Assembly (NCBI GenBank): GCA_033557465.1
Contig: CM066031.1
Span: 175,491,043-175,555,042, forward strand
Reading direction: 5' to 3'
Length of the DNA stretch: 64,000 nt
DNA from: Ichthyophis bannanicus
Taxonomy: Eukaryota; Chordata; Amphibia; Gymnophiona; Ichthyophiidae
Both the position numbers and the translations under genes were made by a program. Numbering within the stretch: the first letter of the stretch is position 1; every line of letters begins with the position of its first letter. Below are positions 11,269 through 21,216 of the stretch, in pieces. The notes beneath the pieces were generated by a model, which saw only the letters and a program-made list of their open reading frames with translations, was not told the origin of the DNA and did no database searches.

Positions 11269-12115
11269 TCATGCCCCTATGAACTCCAAGTTCTGAGTGG
11301 GGAGCAAAATACACTTTGCATGATTTATGACAAAGCCCAGATGCTGTAGCAGGTTTACTGTGCACGATGTGGCTTGTTGGGCTCCTGGGTTGACTGGCCT
11401 CTGACTAGCCAGTCGTCCAAGTAGGGGAAAATGAAGATCCCTTGGCCTCTGAGGAAGGCTGCTACCACAGCCAGGCATTTGGTAAATACCCTGGGAGCGG
11501 AGGCAAGACCGAAGGGAAGTACTCTGTACTGGAAGTGGTTTCCTCCCACTACGTTGTCTGTGGTCTGGATGTATGAGGATGTGTGTGTAAGCATCCTTCA
11601 GATCTAAGGAGCATAGCCAGTCTCCCTGATGGAGATAAGGCAGCAGTATTCCAAGGGAAAGCATCTTGAACTTTTCCCTCACCAGGAACTAGTTCAGATT
11701 CCGCAAGTCGAGGATGGGCCGAAGGCCTCCAGTTCTCTTTGGTATGAGGAAATACCTGGAGTAGAAGCCTTGCCCTTGCAGGTGGTGGGGCACCGGTTCC
11801 ACCGCCTGATCCTTTATAAGACCTGCCAACTCCTGCAAGAGGAGGTTCCTGTGCAGAGGGGGCCTGAGAGGCTCTCCTGGAAAGAAGGAGGGGGGTACCT
11901 GGCTGAAATGGAGCAAATAGCCTTTCTGAACTATTTGCAGGACCCAGGTATCCTTTATGATGGCTGGCCATCTGTGGGCATACAGGGTCAGCCTTCCTCC
12001 TGTGCATGGCCAAACCACTGGTGGGAGAGGAACTATGCAGTGAGTCAAAAAACCCCTCCCGGCTGGGTAGGATCCAGGGCTGGAGGCTTGGGGGCCTTCT
12101 GCTTACGTGGGCCAT
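11269..12115 (-). pseudogene. DIRS copy 1 reverse transcriptase, broken
   Basis: Motifs in order on the minus strand: 'AVEPVPHHLQGQGFYSRYF' and 'RTGGLRPILDLRNLN' (11,689-12,048), 'SLDLKDAYTHILIHPDHRQ' (first catalytic Asp, about 11,600), 'YRVLPFGLASAPRVFTKCLA' and 'FPYLDDWLVRG' (catalytic DD kept, about 11,415). Stops or frame changes near 11,685 and 11,590 split the domain. Copy 2 carries the same domain in one uninterrupted frame. Confidence 0.9.
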
Positions 12116-12140
12116 GCCCCTGTCCCCTGGCCTGCTGCCC

Positions 12141-13949
12141 CTACTGGGGAGCCGGTTGGCCTGATAGGTGGGGTAGTTGCGGTAAGCAGTACCCTTCCTC
12201 GGGAAAAAGGCCTTTTTGCCCGAGCCCTTTTTCTTGTGAGAAGGAGCAGAGGTCTTCGAGAGAGAACCTTGTCCGGGTCAAGTACTCAGACTCGATCTCC
12301 GCAGCCTTTTCAGTCATGGGTCTGCTGTTGTCACCTTGGCACGGGACATCGACCAACTTGTCCTGAACCCATGACTCCAGATCCGATGGCATTAGCCAGG
12401 CCTGACGGCGTGCACCGATACCAGCCGTGGCTACTCTGGCCGAAGCCTCGAAGCCGAGACATAAACTTTGATCACTCCCGAATCCCTGTTGACAAGGCCT
12501 TGAAGCGCTGCAAGGGTTCCTTGGAGAGGCCAGCTGAGAACCCAGCAATCTCCTTTGCCAGGTCCCGCAAGTACATGCCCATGTACAGCTGGTAGGTTTC
12601 GACATGGCATGAGAGCATCGAGCCCTGGAAGCACTTTCTGCCGAGGGCATCCAGGTTCCGGGCCTCACAGCCGGGAGGCATCGAAGAGTGCGTTGTTTGG
12701 CTCTTGAGCCATTGCATGGCCGATTCCACAACCATGGAGTTGTGCAGCAGCTGCGCTTTCTGGAACCCAGGGCTCTAATGGACTCGATATATGGAATCGA
12801 CCCGTTTGCTGAGAACCGGCATCAAGGCCGGGGACTCCCACATGCGGAGTATCAGCCGTTCTGACATCGTAGGAACCGGAACAGTAAGGGCTTCCCTCGT
12901 GGGAAAATCATACTGGAGGGCCTCAAGCTCCTAGGCTCAAGGCTCCTCCTCGGTCTCAGCTGGGAATGCCAAAGCCTTGGCCATGTCCCTGACAAAGTCC
13001 GAGAACCTGGTATCCTCCAGAGGAGACCTTCTCCGAGGCTCCGAGCCCGGTGAGTCCGATGGGATGCACCGGGTTTGGAGGGTGTCTAGAGACTCTTCAT
13101 CCTCCGTCTCCCATGCTGAATCCTCCGAGGAGGAATCGAGTGGGTCCGGCCGTGAGGGCTTCGGACCCGACCGCCCCGACGCCAAGGGCACCGGCGTTGA
13201 CAACCTCGGTCCCGAACGGGAGGTCGAGGGAGACCTTGGCCGAGGATCGACTCGAGATCTTATGGACTCGAGGATCGGCTCGGCCTCCAGAGTCGACTTA
13301 GACGTCAAGGTCCCGGTGGTCAGGGCGGATGGACCGGTGAGACCAGCTATCAGTGCCTGCAGCTGCTCCATGAAGACAGCCATGCTGCTCTCCAGGGCCG
13401 CCAACCTGAGACCGAGCTCAGAAGGCTGCGAAGCCTCCAGCTCGGGTCCCGACACCTGTTCCCCGGAGGAGAGTCCACGAGGACAACAGACATTACCTTA
13501 CTCGGCGTCTCCGGCTCCGTGCGAGGTAGCTTGGCCAGCCTCTCCGACTCCAAGGGCCCGGTGCGGCGGTCAGGGCTCTGCAATCTGGAACCCGAGGGCC
13601 CAGGCCGATCAGAGTCCTCCAACGATGCCGCCCTCATGAGCTTCTTCTTCCTCTGGTGTTCCCGGGAGGGAGACCACCGCTCAGAAGACCCACGACGATG
13701 CTCGGTGTCAGACTCCCGAGATGTCGAGGCTTCTGACGAGGTCCGGGCTCGGACGGATGCGGACTCCAAGAAAAGTCTTTCATGTTGGTGCTGCCGACTC
13801 CTAAGTGCCTTCGAAGACATTTTGCCAAACGGCCCACAGACCACCGGGTCATGGTCGGGTCCAAGGCATCGGAGGCAGCAGTCGTGTGTGTCGGTGAGGG
13901 ACATTAGTTTTTTACACCAATCACACTTTTTGAACCCGCTGGCAGTCAT
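12141..13949 (-). pseudogene. DIRS copy 1 gag-like ORF, broken
   Basis: The ORF starts at 13,949 with 'FKKCDWCKKLMS' and 'HDCCLRCLGPDHD', a cysteine-rich N-terminal module typical of vertebrate DIRS gag proteins. A long Ser/Arg/Pro-rich region follows. Farther on, 'MVVESAMQWLKSQ' and 'YQLYMGMYLRDLAKEIAG' (12,472-12,735) and 'SWVQDKLVDVPCQGDN' (about 12,350) form the structural core, ending near 12,141. Several frame changes occur. Long plus-strand frames over this GC-rich stretch are mirror artefacts. Confidence 0.8.
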
Positions 13950-14159
13950 GGGGGGAAAAAGGGCCCCTGCAAGGTCAAACGACCGGGCTGCCAGTGAAAA
14001 CTAAAAAGAGCACGAACGCTAGTCTCAAAGGACAAAAAATGAAAAAACCGGGCTCGAAACCGGTGTACCAAGCCGAGCGAGAAGGGGAACCGGCGTCGAA
14101 CCGGACCAAAACCAAAACTTTGCAGTTTTGATGCACTTTTTCCGAGGAAAGCAGGACCA

Positions 14160-14348
14160 CGTCCGAAGGGCTCTGCAGAAAAAAGGAGACTGAGGAAGAT
14201 GGTACCCTTGGGCGGGAAGGGGACTGCTCATGGCCATGGCAATCCCAAAGGCTTTCTTTGAAAGCTGGGGAATTGCTCCGCATGAGGGCTCCGTCGGCGC
14301 CAACGTCACCCATATGTGAGGACTGACTTCCTGCTTGTTCCTGGAGAA
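14160..14348. repeat. DIRS copy 1, inverted terminal repeat (5' end of element)
   Basis: It ends in 'gacttcctgcttgttcctgg' followed by AGAA. It is the reverse complement of 8,690-8,880 over most of its length. The LINE reading frame resumes immediately after it. Confidence 0.88.
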
Positions 14349-15028
14349 TCCCACATTCATACCACCATAAATCCTCAAAATTCTAAATAATGATCTGGTA
14401 GTAAAAACAGAGGTGAAATATCTAGGAATCACAATTGACCAAAACCCTAATTTTCAAGCATACATTAAGAACACCATCAAGACAGCATACCACGAGATAA
14501 GAATGATACACAAACTCAAATCTCTACTGGAACAAATTGACTTCTGAACAATAGCACAAGCCTTGATAAAACCAACATTAGACTAAGGAAATATAATCTA
14601 TCAAGGCCTGCCGAAAAAATCAATACACCCCCTGCAACTCATGCAGAACACTGCAGCACGAATAATCACAGGAACAATAAATCACACCAATATCACACCT
14701 ACCCTAGTGCACCTCCACTGGTTACCAGTACAGATAAGAGCAAAATACAAGGCAATGCTAATCATCTTCAAAATCATAAACTAGCTCCACCAGCACTACA
14801 ACCACTAATCATTAAGGAGCCAGACAATAGGATAAGGACGCCCCAAAGGAACCTATTATCAATCCGGAAAAGGAAGACCAGAGCACTACAGTCCACATCC
14901 ACAAAAGCAATATCGCTATACGCCTCATCAATATGGAACAATCTACTGGAGAATATAAGATCAATAAAGGACATTTGCGACTTTAGAAAAGCAATAAAAC
15001 ACTGCTCTTTAAGGAATACTATGAACTG
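14349..15028 (+). pseudogene. L2-like LINE reverse transcriptase, 3' portion
   Basis: This continues the LINE cut at 8,667. Codons give 'VKTEVKYLGITIDQNPNFQ', then 'LMQNTAARIITGTINHTNI' and 'LHWLPVQIRAKYKAMLIIFK', the C-terminal hallmark of L2/Rex1-type LINEs. The coding sense ends near 15,028 ('FRKAIKHCSLRNTMN'). In-frame stops at about 14,547 and 14,584 and others show decay. The exact join with 8,290-8,667 across the DIRS element identifies a single pre-insertion LINE copy. Confidence 0.8.
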
Positions 15029-15140
15029 AACAATTAAACAATCTACTCTTACCTCAGCATATAAACATAAAGAGCCCGATTCCATTCCAGACGGAGATCT
15101 CCTTTCTACATCCAGGTTGAACTGGACGTACAACGGAGAT

Positions 15141-15191
15141 CACGATTCTGATCCTGTGGGGCACGTCTATCCCCACGGGATCAGAATCGTG
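15141..15191. repeat. Hairpin with 21-bp stem
   Basis: The left arm 'cacgattctgatcctgtgggg' without its last base and the right arm from 15,171 to 15,191 pair over 21 positions with one G-T wobble. The loop is 9 nt (15,162-15,170). A second stem of 11 bp ('tatgtgcaggc' at 15,202 with 'gcctgcacata' at 15,234) follows directly. Confidence 0.85.
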
Positions 15192-15339
15192 AACAGTACT
15201 ATATGTGCAGGCCAGGACCGCTATTCAGTTCTAGCCTGCACATACAGGGCTAGCCCTAGTGTTCACCAACGGAGATAGCGTGTTGAATGTCCGGGTGGGT
15301 GCCAATGTGAGCAGCAGCGATCATCACAAGGTGTGGCTT

Positions 15340-17031
15340 TGAGATAAAACTCAAGGTGAAGTCCAATCATAGCAATTTAAAAGTCCTAGACTTCAAAAAC
15401 ACTGATTTCAGTAAAATGGCCAAGTACCTGAAGGAGGAGTTGGCAGAGTGGGAGGGGATAAGGGAAGTGGAATTGCAATGGGTTAAACTAAAGGCGGCAA
15501 TAAAAGGGGCAACAGATACATATGTAAGGAAAGTAAATAAAAACAAGAGAAAAAGGAAACCCATTTGGTTCTCCAAAGAAGTGGCTGCTCAAATAAAGGC
15601 AAAAAAACACAGCTTTCACAAAATTTAGAAGCTCGCAAACAGAGGAACACAGAAAGGAATACAGGATCAAACTAAAAGAGACAAAAAGAGAAATAAGGAA
15701 AGCAAAATCAAAGGCAGAAGAAAAGATGGCTAAAGATATGAAGTGTGGCAACAAAACTTTCTTCGGGTATATTTGGGAGAGGAGGAAAATCAGAGGTGGA
15801 ACTGCAGGACTCAGACTTGCTGGGAACGAACTTGTTGAAAGTGACATTGAAAAAACAAAAATGCTAAAAAAAATACTTCTGCTCTATTTTTACTAAAGAA
15901 TATCCTGGAGAAGAACCACCTGTGACTCCCAAATATAAAAATGAGAATGGAGAAGATACCACATCATTCACAGAAAATGATGTGTTAGCACAACTTCCAA
16001 AATTGAAAGTGGACAAGGCCATGGGACCAGATGGGATACATCCTAGGATACTGAAAGAGCTCAGAGAGGTTCTTGCAGGGCCGTTAAAGGATGTTTTTAA
16101 CAGATCCTTGGAGACAGGAGAAGTTCCTCAGGACTGGAGAAGGGCTGATGTGGTACCTCTTCACAAAAGTGGTAACAGGGATGAAGTGACAAACTACAGG
16201 CCGGTAAGCCTTACCTCGGTGAAGGGAAAAGTAATGGAGGTCCTCCTGATAGAGCGAATAGTGGACAACGTGGTTTTACCAAAGGACGATCTTGCCAAAC
16301 AAATCTGATTGAGTTCTTTGACTGGGTAACCAGAGAACTAGATCAGGGCATGCAATGGATGTCATCTACCTGGATTTCAGCAAAGCCTGTGATACTGTTC
16401 CTCAAAGGAGGCTTATCAACAAACTCAATAGTTTGGGGATGGGTCCCAAGGTGGTGAACTGGATCAGAAATTGGTTGACTGACAGACAACAGAAGGTTAT
16501 GTAAATGGAACTCACTCGGATGAAAGGAAGGTGATCAGCAATGTGCCCCAGGGTTCAGTCCTTGGACCGGTACTGTTCAATGTATTTGTGAGTGATATTG
16601 CTGAAGGACTGAATGGAAAAGTCTGTCTTTTTGCAGATAATATGAAAATGTGCAACAGAGTGAACTCTTCTGAGGGAGTGGAGAACATGATGAAAGATCT
16701 ACAAAAGCTGGAAGAATGGTCTAATGCTTGGCAGTTAAGATGTAATGTGAAGAAGTGCAGTGTCATGCACTTAAGAAGCAGAAATCCAAGGGAAATGTAC
16801 ATGATAGGGGGCGAGAGGTTGGTGCGCACGGATCAGGAGAAGGACCTTGGAGTGATTATTTCTGAGGATCTCAAGATGATGAAACAGTGCAACAAGGCGG
16901 TGGCAAATGCCAGAAGAATGCTGGGTTGCATACAAAGAGGAATTACCAGCAGAAAGGAAGAGGCACTAAAGCCACTGTACAAGTCGCTGGTGAGGCCTCA
17001 CTTGGAATACTGTGCTCAGTTTGGAGACCAT
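15340..17031 (+). pseudogene. CR1-like LINE ORF2 (linker, RT, part of C-terminus), broken and truncated
   Basis: The plus-strand translation shows the linker ('VRKVNKNKRKRKPIWFSKEV', about 15,520), then RT motifs 'KVDKAMGPDGIHPRILKEL' (16,005), 'VTNYRPVSLTSVKGKVMEV' (16,190), a damaged 'DFSKA' box (about 16,375), 'VPQGSVLGPVLFNVFVSDIA' (16,540) and 'CLFADNMKMCNRV' (16,620). The second catalytic Asp of the usual FADD is Asn here. The C-terminal part 'PHLEYCAQFGDH' is cut at 17,031, where the TIR of a larger element begins. Frame changes at about 15,620, 15,870, 16,300 and 16,500 make it inactive. Confidence 0.88.
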
Positions 17032-19375
17032 GGGGTAAGTTTACTAAACTGCGTTAACGTAGCAGCGGCTACATTAATGCGTGTTAGGTAACGTTAATGC
17101 GCGTTAAGGGTACCTAATACACGTTAACGTCACCGTCTGCGGTAAGTCCCGCAGAGGGCGGAGAGAGGGCAGAGAGAAGGGGTCAATGGGCGGGGAGTGG
17201 GCGGGGGGAAGCTCCTGCAACACTAACGCAGGGAACTGAAGGGCTGAACATTACCGGGACTGAAAACCTGTCGTTAGATGCACATTTGCAGGAGGGCGAA
17301 ATCATTTCAGCGTCAGCAATGTACAACATAGGCAGGGAGCCCAAGAAAAGTGATAGTAGTGCTCCATTTGCAGCAACAGCATAGTGCCCAAGTATGAATG
17401 GCCACTATGGCGATGGTGCAAATGGGGCATAGGGGGCTGCAGGCGGGACATGCAGTGGGGCAGCTGGGGAACAGGGTGGACTAGGCTGTCGTCTAGGTGG
17501 CACATAGGAACATAGAAACTGGAAATCAGCAAGACAGCAGCTGACAAAGGCCAAACACAATCTACCTACATCTACCTGTCCACCCTAGCCAATAGTTGCT
17601 AGGGCACTGACCTGACATCCCCCCAGCCATGTCTCCCCCGTGTGGAAGGGACATAATATTGGTAGGCGGTGATGGGGGGATGTGTGGTTGTCCATGTATG
17701 CCTCCCCACCCCAGACCCCGCTCCCTAGGTGACCGCCTACCTGCAAAGTGGATGGCCTGGGACTGCGCACTACCAGCACCGACAGCATATGGCCAGGCAG
17801 CATGGCAGGGTGGCATGTGTTGGTGCTGGAGGGGGCAGTGGCACCTGCCTGCAGTGCACTTAGGCCATGCCCTTTACCAGTACATGGTGTGCATCGCAAC
17901 AGAAAAGGTCTGGCTGAGGGGAAGTTAAGGTAGCCCCAGGGACTGCTGGGCTTCCGTGGCAACAGTGTGGTGCAGTACACACAGCCAGTGTGTCCCAGAG
18001 CAGAGGGTCACAGGTTCAGGTCCCATCTGTGGATCCTGCAGAGCATGTCCCTATATTTTACCCAACAATGCAGATACAACATCAACATGTGCAATCCCCA
18101 AAGCAGCGGCCAATAGGGATACAAACACCCACTCACACAGGCTCCACTATCCAAAGCTCCATGCAGAGTTAGGCTGTTGAACCCAGCATGGAGTCACAGT
18201 CACCACCGGAGCACTACTACTACCTCCTGCACAGTCTGGCAATGCCGGCACTGTGATCAGGACAAGTGTGGCGGGCAGGGTTGCCAACCACCCCTATCTT
18301 TGCACAATGCTGCAATAGGAGTGTGTGTGTGTGTGTGTGTATATGTCTATCCATTGTTTTGTGGCTGCCTACACCTCGCTGGGCCCACAATGTCCCACTA
18401 TTACCAGCGTTAGCCTGCAAATGTGCATAATGAGGAGCAAGGTATTGTGGGTATGGCCCGGGCAGGGCGGACTGGGCAGGATGCATCTACAGAGGGTGTA
18501 GGGCAATGGCTGCGACATTGTAGTGCCCAACCACGACCTGCATGGACGAGGTAGCCACAATACGTCTTTCTGTTAGGGCACTCTCACACTGACCAAACAG
18601 TGACCATGGCACGGCTATGTTCCCACATAGTACTACATAGTATCTGTCTCAGGTAATATATGTGTTCCCCCTGTTCTGGAGGGCCAATCACTGGGGCATC
18701 TGCCGGGTATCTGTGCCATATAACCCAGGTCTGGGTGCATGTAGTTCCACTGTGAACATGCAAGATAGACTGGCTAGCGGCTTGTCTGCGGTTAGTTTGT
18801 GCATGGATGGAACACCTGGAGTGGTGCAGCAAGTACAGTCTGACTGTGCTTGCTGCTGGTGAATGTCAGACCATGGTTGGGGGCTGGGGAACAGCTGTAG
18901 TCCTAGAACTGGTGGGAGCACAGAGACAGGGCAATGGATAGGTAGTCTACTGTAGTGCGCAGTGTTGCGGTGAACATGGGTTGCAGATGCGCAGTGCTCA
19001 TAATACTGCGTGTGATGTTTGTTTGGACCGTCTGTTGTTACGCACCATAATCCGACTATATATTCGAAGGTGCTTAGATGTATCTCATAAGGTATGTAGG
19101 AAGGTCTATAACGTCACGCACATTCTTGTGTGTGCTGCGTGTCAGATGCCCTGCTACGTGTGTTCTCCTCAACGGGCGTATGCTGCACTATTGCATGATA
19201 ATCTAGCAGACACGATGGCCACTTGGTGGAACATATTTGCATTGTGTTTGTTTGGGATAGTGGTTGCAGACGTGCGTGGAGCCAACATAGGTTGTGGGTT
19301 TGGGTCCCACAGGTTCTTTGTCCTTTCTTTTCATCTGTTCTGCTCTCCTTACCAGTGGAGGGCAAATACCACGGC
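17032..19375. mobile_element. Left part of a large TIR element (non-coding)
   Basis: The end 'ggggtaagtttactaaac' at 17,032 is an inverted match to 'tttactaaacatacccc' at 27,890-27,906, so I read 17,032-27,906 as one element later split by a Penelope-like insertion. Close to the end the sequence is rich in GTTAA and TTAACG words. The interior has no transposase and no long ORF. A segment at about 18,780-18,890 ('gtgcatggatgg' to 'gactgtgcttgct') recurs in the same orientation at about 26,180-26,290, so the interior may contain direct duplications or two related copies may have fused. Confidence 0.5.
18319..18341. repeat. (GT)n microsatellite
   Basis: About eleven GT dinucleotides in a row, followed by a short alternating TA segment. 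Confidence 0.9.
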
Positions 19376-19403
19376 CTACCGGAGGGTATGGGTAAAATCA
19401 ACC

Positions 19404-20183
19404 TTATTGAAGACCCACACGTTTTTTACTCCTTTCATGTGAATCAGTAAATCTACGTGGGGGCGAAAGCTTCTTCCTTTGTGTATTGACATACCTACGT
19501 TCGGGAGATTGGAACCTATTAGATGTAGAGGGTTCTTCATGCCTACATGTCGTATGGTCATATTGTCTAGGATGGTCAAAATTGTGATTAATGGGATTCC
19601 CTTCTTTGAAACTGACTTGTCGTGAACTATTGAAGGGACCAGATGATTTCAACCATAAATACACATTGCCATTCTTATAGTCCAATTCATCACGTCTATG
19701 CTTATCTAACTTGCCCTTTTTAACTTCTTTAAGATATTCCTCCAGCTTCTTATTATAGTCGTCAATAAGTCTGTCAAAATGTCTGTCCTCGGATTTAAGA
19801 GCATCCATTTTTCTCTCTGCTTCAATCTTGATATTTTCCGCTTTCTTTTTTGCAGTTTCGGCCAAAAGAACCATGAGATCAAGATAGCATTTGTTAAGGA
19901 TGGCACACCATCTGTCCATAAAGGGCTTGTCATCCCGGAACATGTTGGGTTCTCTAGTCATTCTCAGACCTCTTGGGATCCTTTGGACTCTACAATACTG
20001 CAGTAGACTTACATAATGGAGTTCATATCTAATAACCGCCTTCCTAGTACGAATCATGTCGATCCACCAGTCAGCAAAGCTGACATCTTCAGGTTCATCT
20101 TCTACTAGGGGAGGCTCTTGCAAGAGATGATTGAGATGATCCTCCGAATAACTGAAAATGTTGTCCCATTGTGTGTAGGCCAT
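19404..20183 (-). CDS. Penelope-associated ORF1 homologue, minus strand
   Basis: An intact 259-residue frame starts at 20,183 on the minus strand. It is homologous to the plus-strand ORF1 beside it: both have W-x2-(I/V)-(F/L) near the N-terminus, 'IPRGLR' in the middle, 'ILNKC' followed by LDLM, a Lys/Glu-rich likely coiled coil and a 'DYxxGxVYxW' box. By eye, identity is about 35-40 per cent over the shared core. The tail is Arg/Ser/Pro-rich and basic. No enzymatic motif was recognised; I do not assign a function beyond probable nucleic-acid binding from the charge. No RT follows on this strand, so it may be the remnant of a second, inverted Penelope copy or a true second gene of the element. 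Confidence 0.65.
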   Translation of the reverse strand: MAYTQWDNIFSYSEDHLNHLLQEPPLVEDEPEDVSFADWWIDMIRTRKAVIRYELHYVSLLQYCRVQRIPRGLRMTREPNMFRDDKPFMDRWCAILNKCYLDLMVLLAETAKKKAENIKIEAERKMDALKSEDRHFDRLIDDYNKKLEEYLKEVKKGKLDKHRRDELDYKNGNVYLWLKSSGPFNSSRQVSFKEGNPINHNFDHPRQYDHTTCRHEEPSTSNRFQSPERRYVNTQRKKLSPPRRFTDSHERSKKRVGLQ

Positions 20184-21216
20184 GGTTTACTTCAACAGAA
20201 AAGGCCTATTTGCCAGCATGTTTTCCCCGTGGAAGGACGTTTTGCGTTTTGGGGAAGATGCATTGGACAAACTCATTCCACAAGAACCCCTCCTCAATTT
20301 ATCCGAAGAAGAATCTGACAATTTTTGGAACCAATGGGAGGAGGTGGTGCAATTGACAAAGAAATTGATTAAGGAACAGATGCATTCAGCCTATCTATTG
20401 GAGTGTTGCAAGTCAAAGATTATTCCTAGAGGATTACGAGTAAACAAAGCTCCTGGCTTGTATACGAACGAAGAAGGATTCATAAAGTGCTGGAACACCA
20501 TACTGAACAAATGCTCGCTGGACTTAATGATTTTACTAAATGATTTTACTACAGCTAACAAACAATCAGAAATTTTAACAGCCAAATTAGATGAGAAATT
20601 AGATGCACTTAAGAAAGGTGATAAGAACTTTGAGGTTGTTCATGATGATTACCATAGAAATATTCAAGAGTTTAAGAAAGAAGTTAAAAATAAGAAAGTT
20701 GAGAAGTACAAGAGAGATGAGGAGGATTATAGAACGGGATATGTTTATCACTGGAATAAGAAAGTAGATCAAGATCGTTTGTGGTTTAAGAAGAGGAAGT
20801 CAATTTTTGATCGTAAAGATAGTATCACAGATTACCAACATAGTGACACACCTCTTGAACAGAAAAAGAAACGTAGCAGGAGTGAGTCAGTGGAGTTTGA
20901 CGCATCAGCGTCTTTATTTTCAAATCCAGTTGATCGTGCCCAGTCCCAGAAAGATAAGTTTAAGAGGAAAGACCCTCCTCCAGGACAAAGGAAGGAAGCT
21001 TTTTTCAACATGGACCAGATGTGGAAGGGAGGTGGTCGCGATCACTCTCGGGGGCGTCCACATCCCATGGAGTTAGACAGGCCATATCTACTGGAAGACG
21101 ATCGATCCTTTGCACAACAGAACCATTACAGAGGACATGGTCGTGGTCGAGGGGGAAGAGGGGGATGGAACACAGATCAGAAGAGAGGAGACAATGGTGA
21201 TAGAACCCCCCAATAA
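20182..21216 (+). CDS. Penelope-like element ORF1
   Basis: An intact 344-residue frame starts at the ATG at 20,182, sharing CATG with the opposed ORF1. Features: the N-terminal 'PWKDVLRFGEDALDKLI', 'IPRGLRVNKAPGLY' at residues about 81-94, 'ILNKCSLDLMILL', a charged region with heptad-like spacing (about 125-180), 'DYRTGYVYHW' (about 180-190), then a basic tail and an RG-rich C-terminus ('GHGRGRGGRGG'). RGG-like tails commonly bind RNA. It overlaps the start of the RT frame by a few codons in another frame, as if translated by reinitiation or frameshift. The motifs are conserved with the opposed copy; I know of no precise functional assignment. Confidence 0.75.
   Translation: MVYFNRKGLFASMFSPWKDVLRFGEDALDKLIPQEPLLNLSEEESDNFWNQWEEVVQLTKKLIKEQMHSAYLLECCKSKIIPRGLRVNKAPGLYTNEEGFIKCWNTILNKCSLDLMILLNDFTTANKQSEILTAKLDEKLDALKKGDKNFEVVHDDYHRNIQEFKKEVKNKKVEKYKRDEEDYRTGYVYHWNKKVDQDRLWFKKRKSIFDRKDSITDYQHSDTPLEQKKKRSRSESVEFDASASLFSNPVDRAQSQKDKFKRKDPPPGQRKEAFFNMDQMWKGGGRDHSRGRPHPMELDRPYLLEDDRSFAQQNHYRGHGRGRGGRGGWNTDQKRGDNGDRTPQ

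Larger units (their letters stand above)
8668..14348 (-). mobile_element. DIRS-type tyrosine-recombinase retrotransposon, copy 1
   Basis: A full-length DIRS element on the minus strand: gag (12,141-13,949), reverse transcriptase (11,269-12,115), RNase H (10,150-11,268) and tyrosine recombinase (9,180-10,140). It has inverted terminal repeats at 8,668-8,880 and 14,160-14,348 and an internal complementary region at 8,932-9,028 that matches both ends. DIRS elements integrate via a circular DNA intermediate using their recombinase and leave no ordinary target duplication. The element interrupts an L2-like LINE. Multiple frame changes make the copy inactive. It is collinear with copy 2 at 32,911-38,620. 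Confidence 0.93.

Noticed and set aside
11629..13639. Long plus-strand frames (245, 162 and 220 residues) over DIRS copy 1
   Set aside because: They mirror the minus-strand gag and RT in a GC-rich region and show no domain of their own.
17302..19450. Many short overlapping frames in the left part of the TIR element
   Set aside because: Random frames in GC-balanced repeat DNA; none resembles a transposase.
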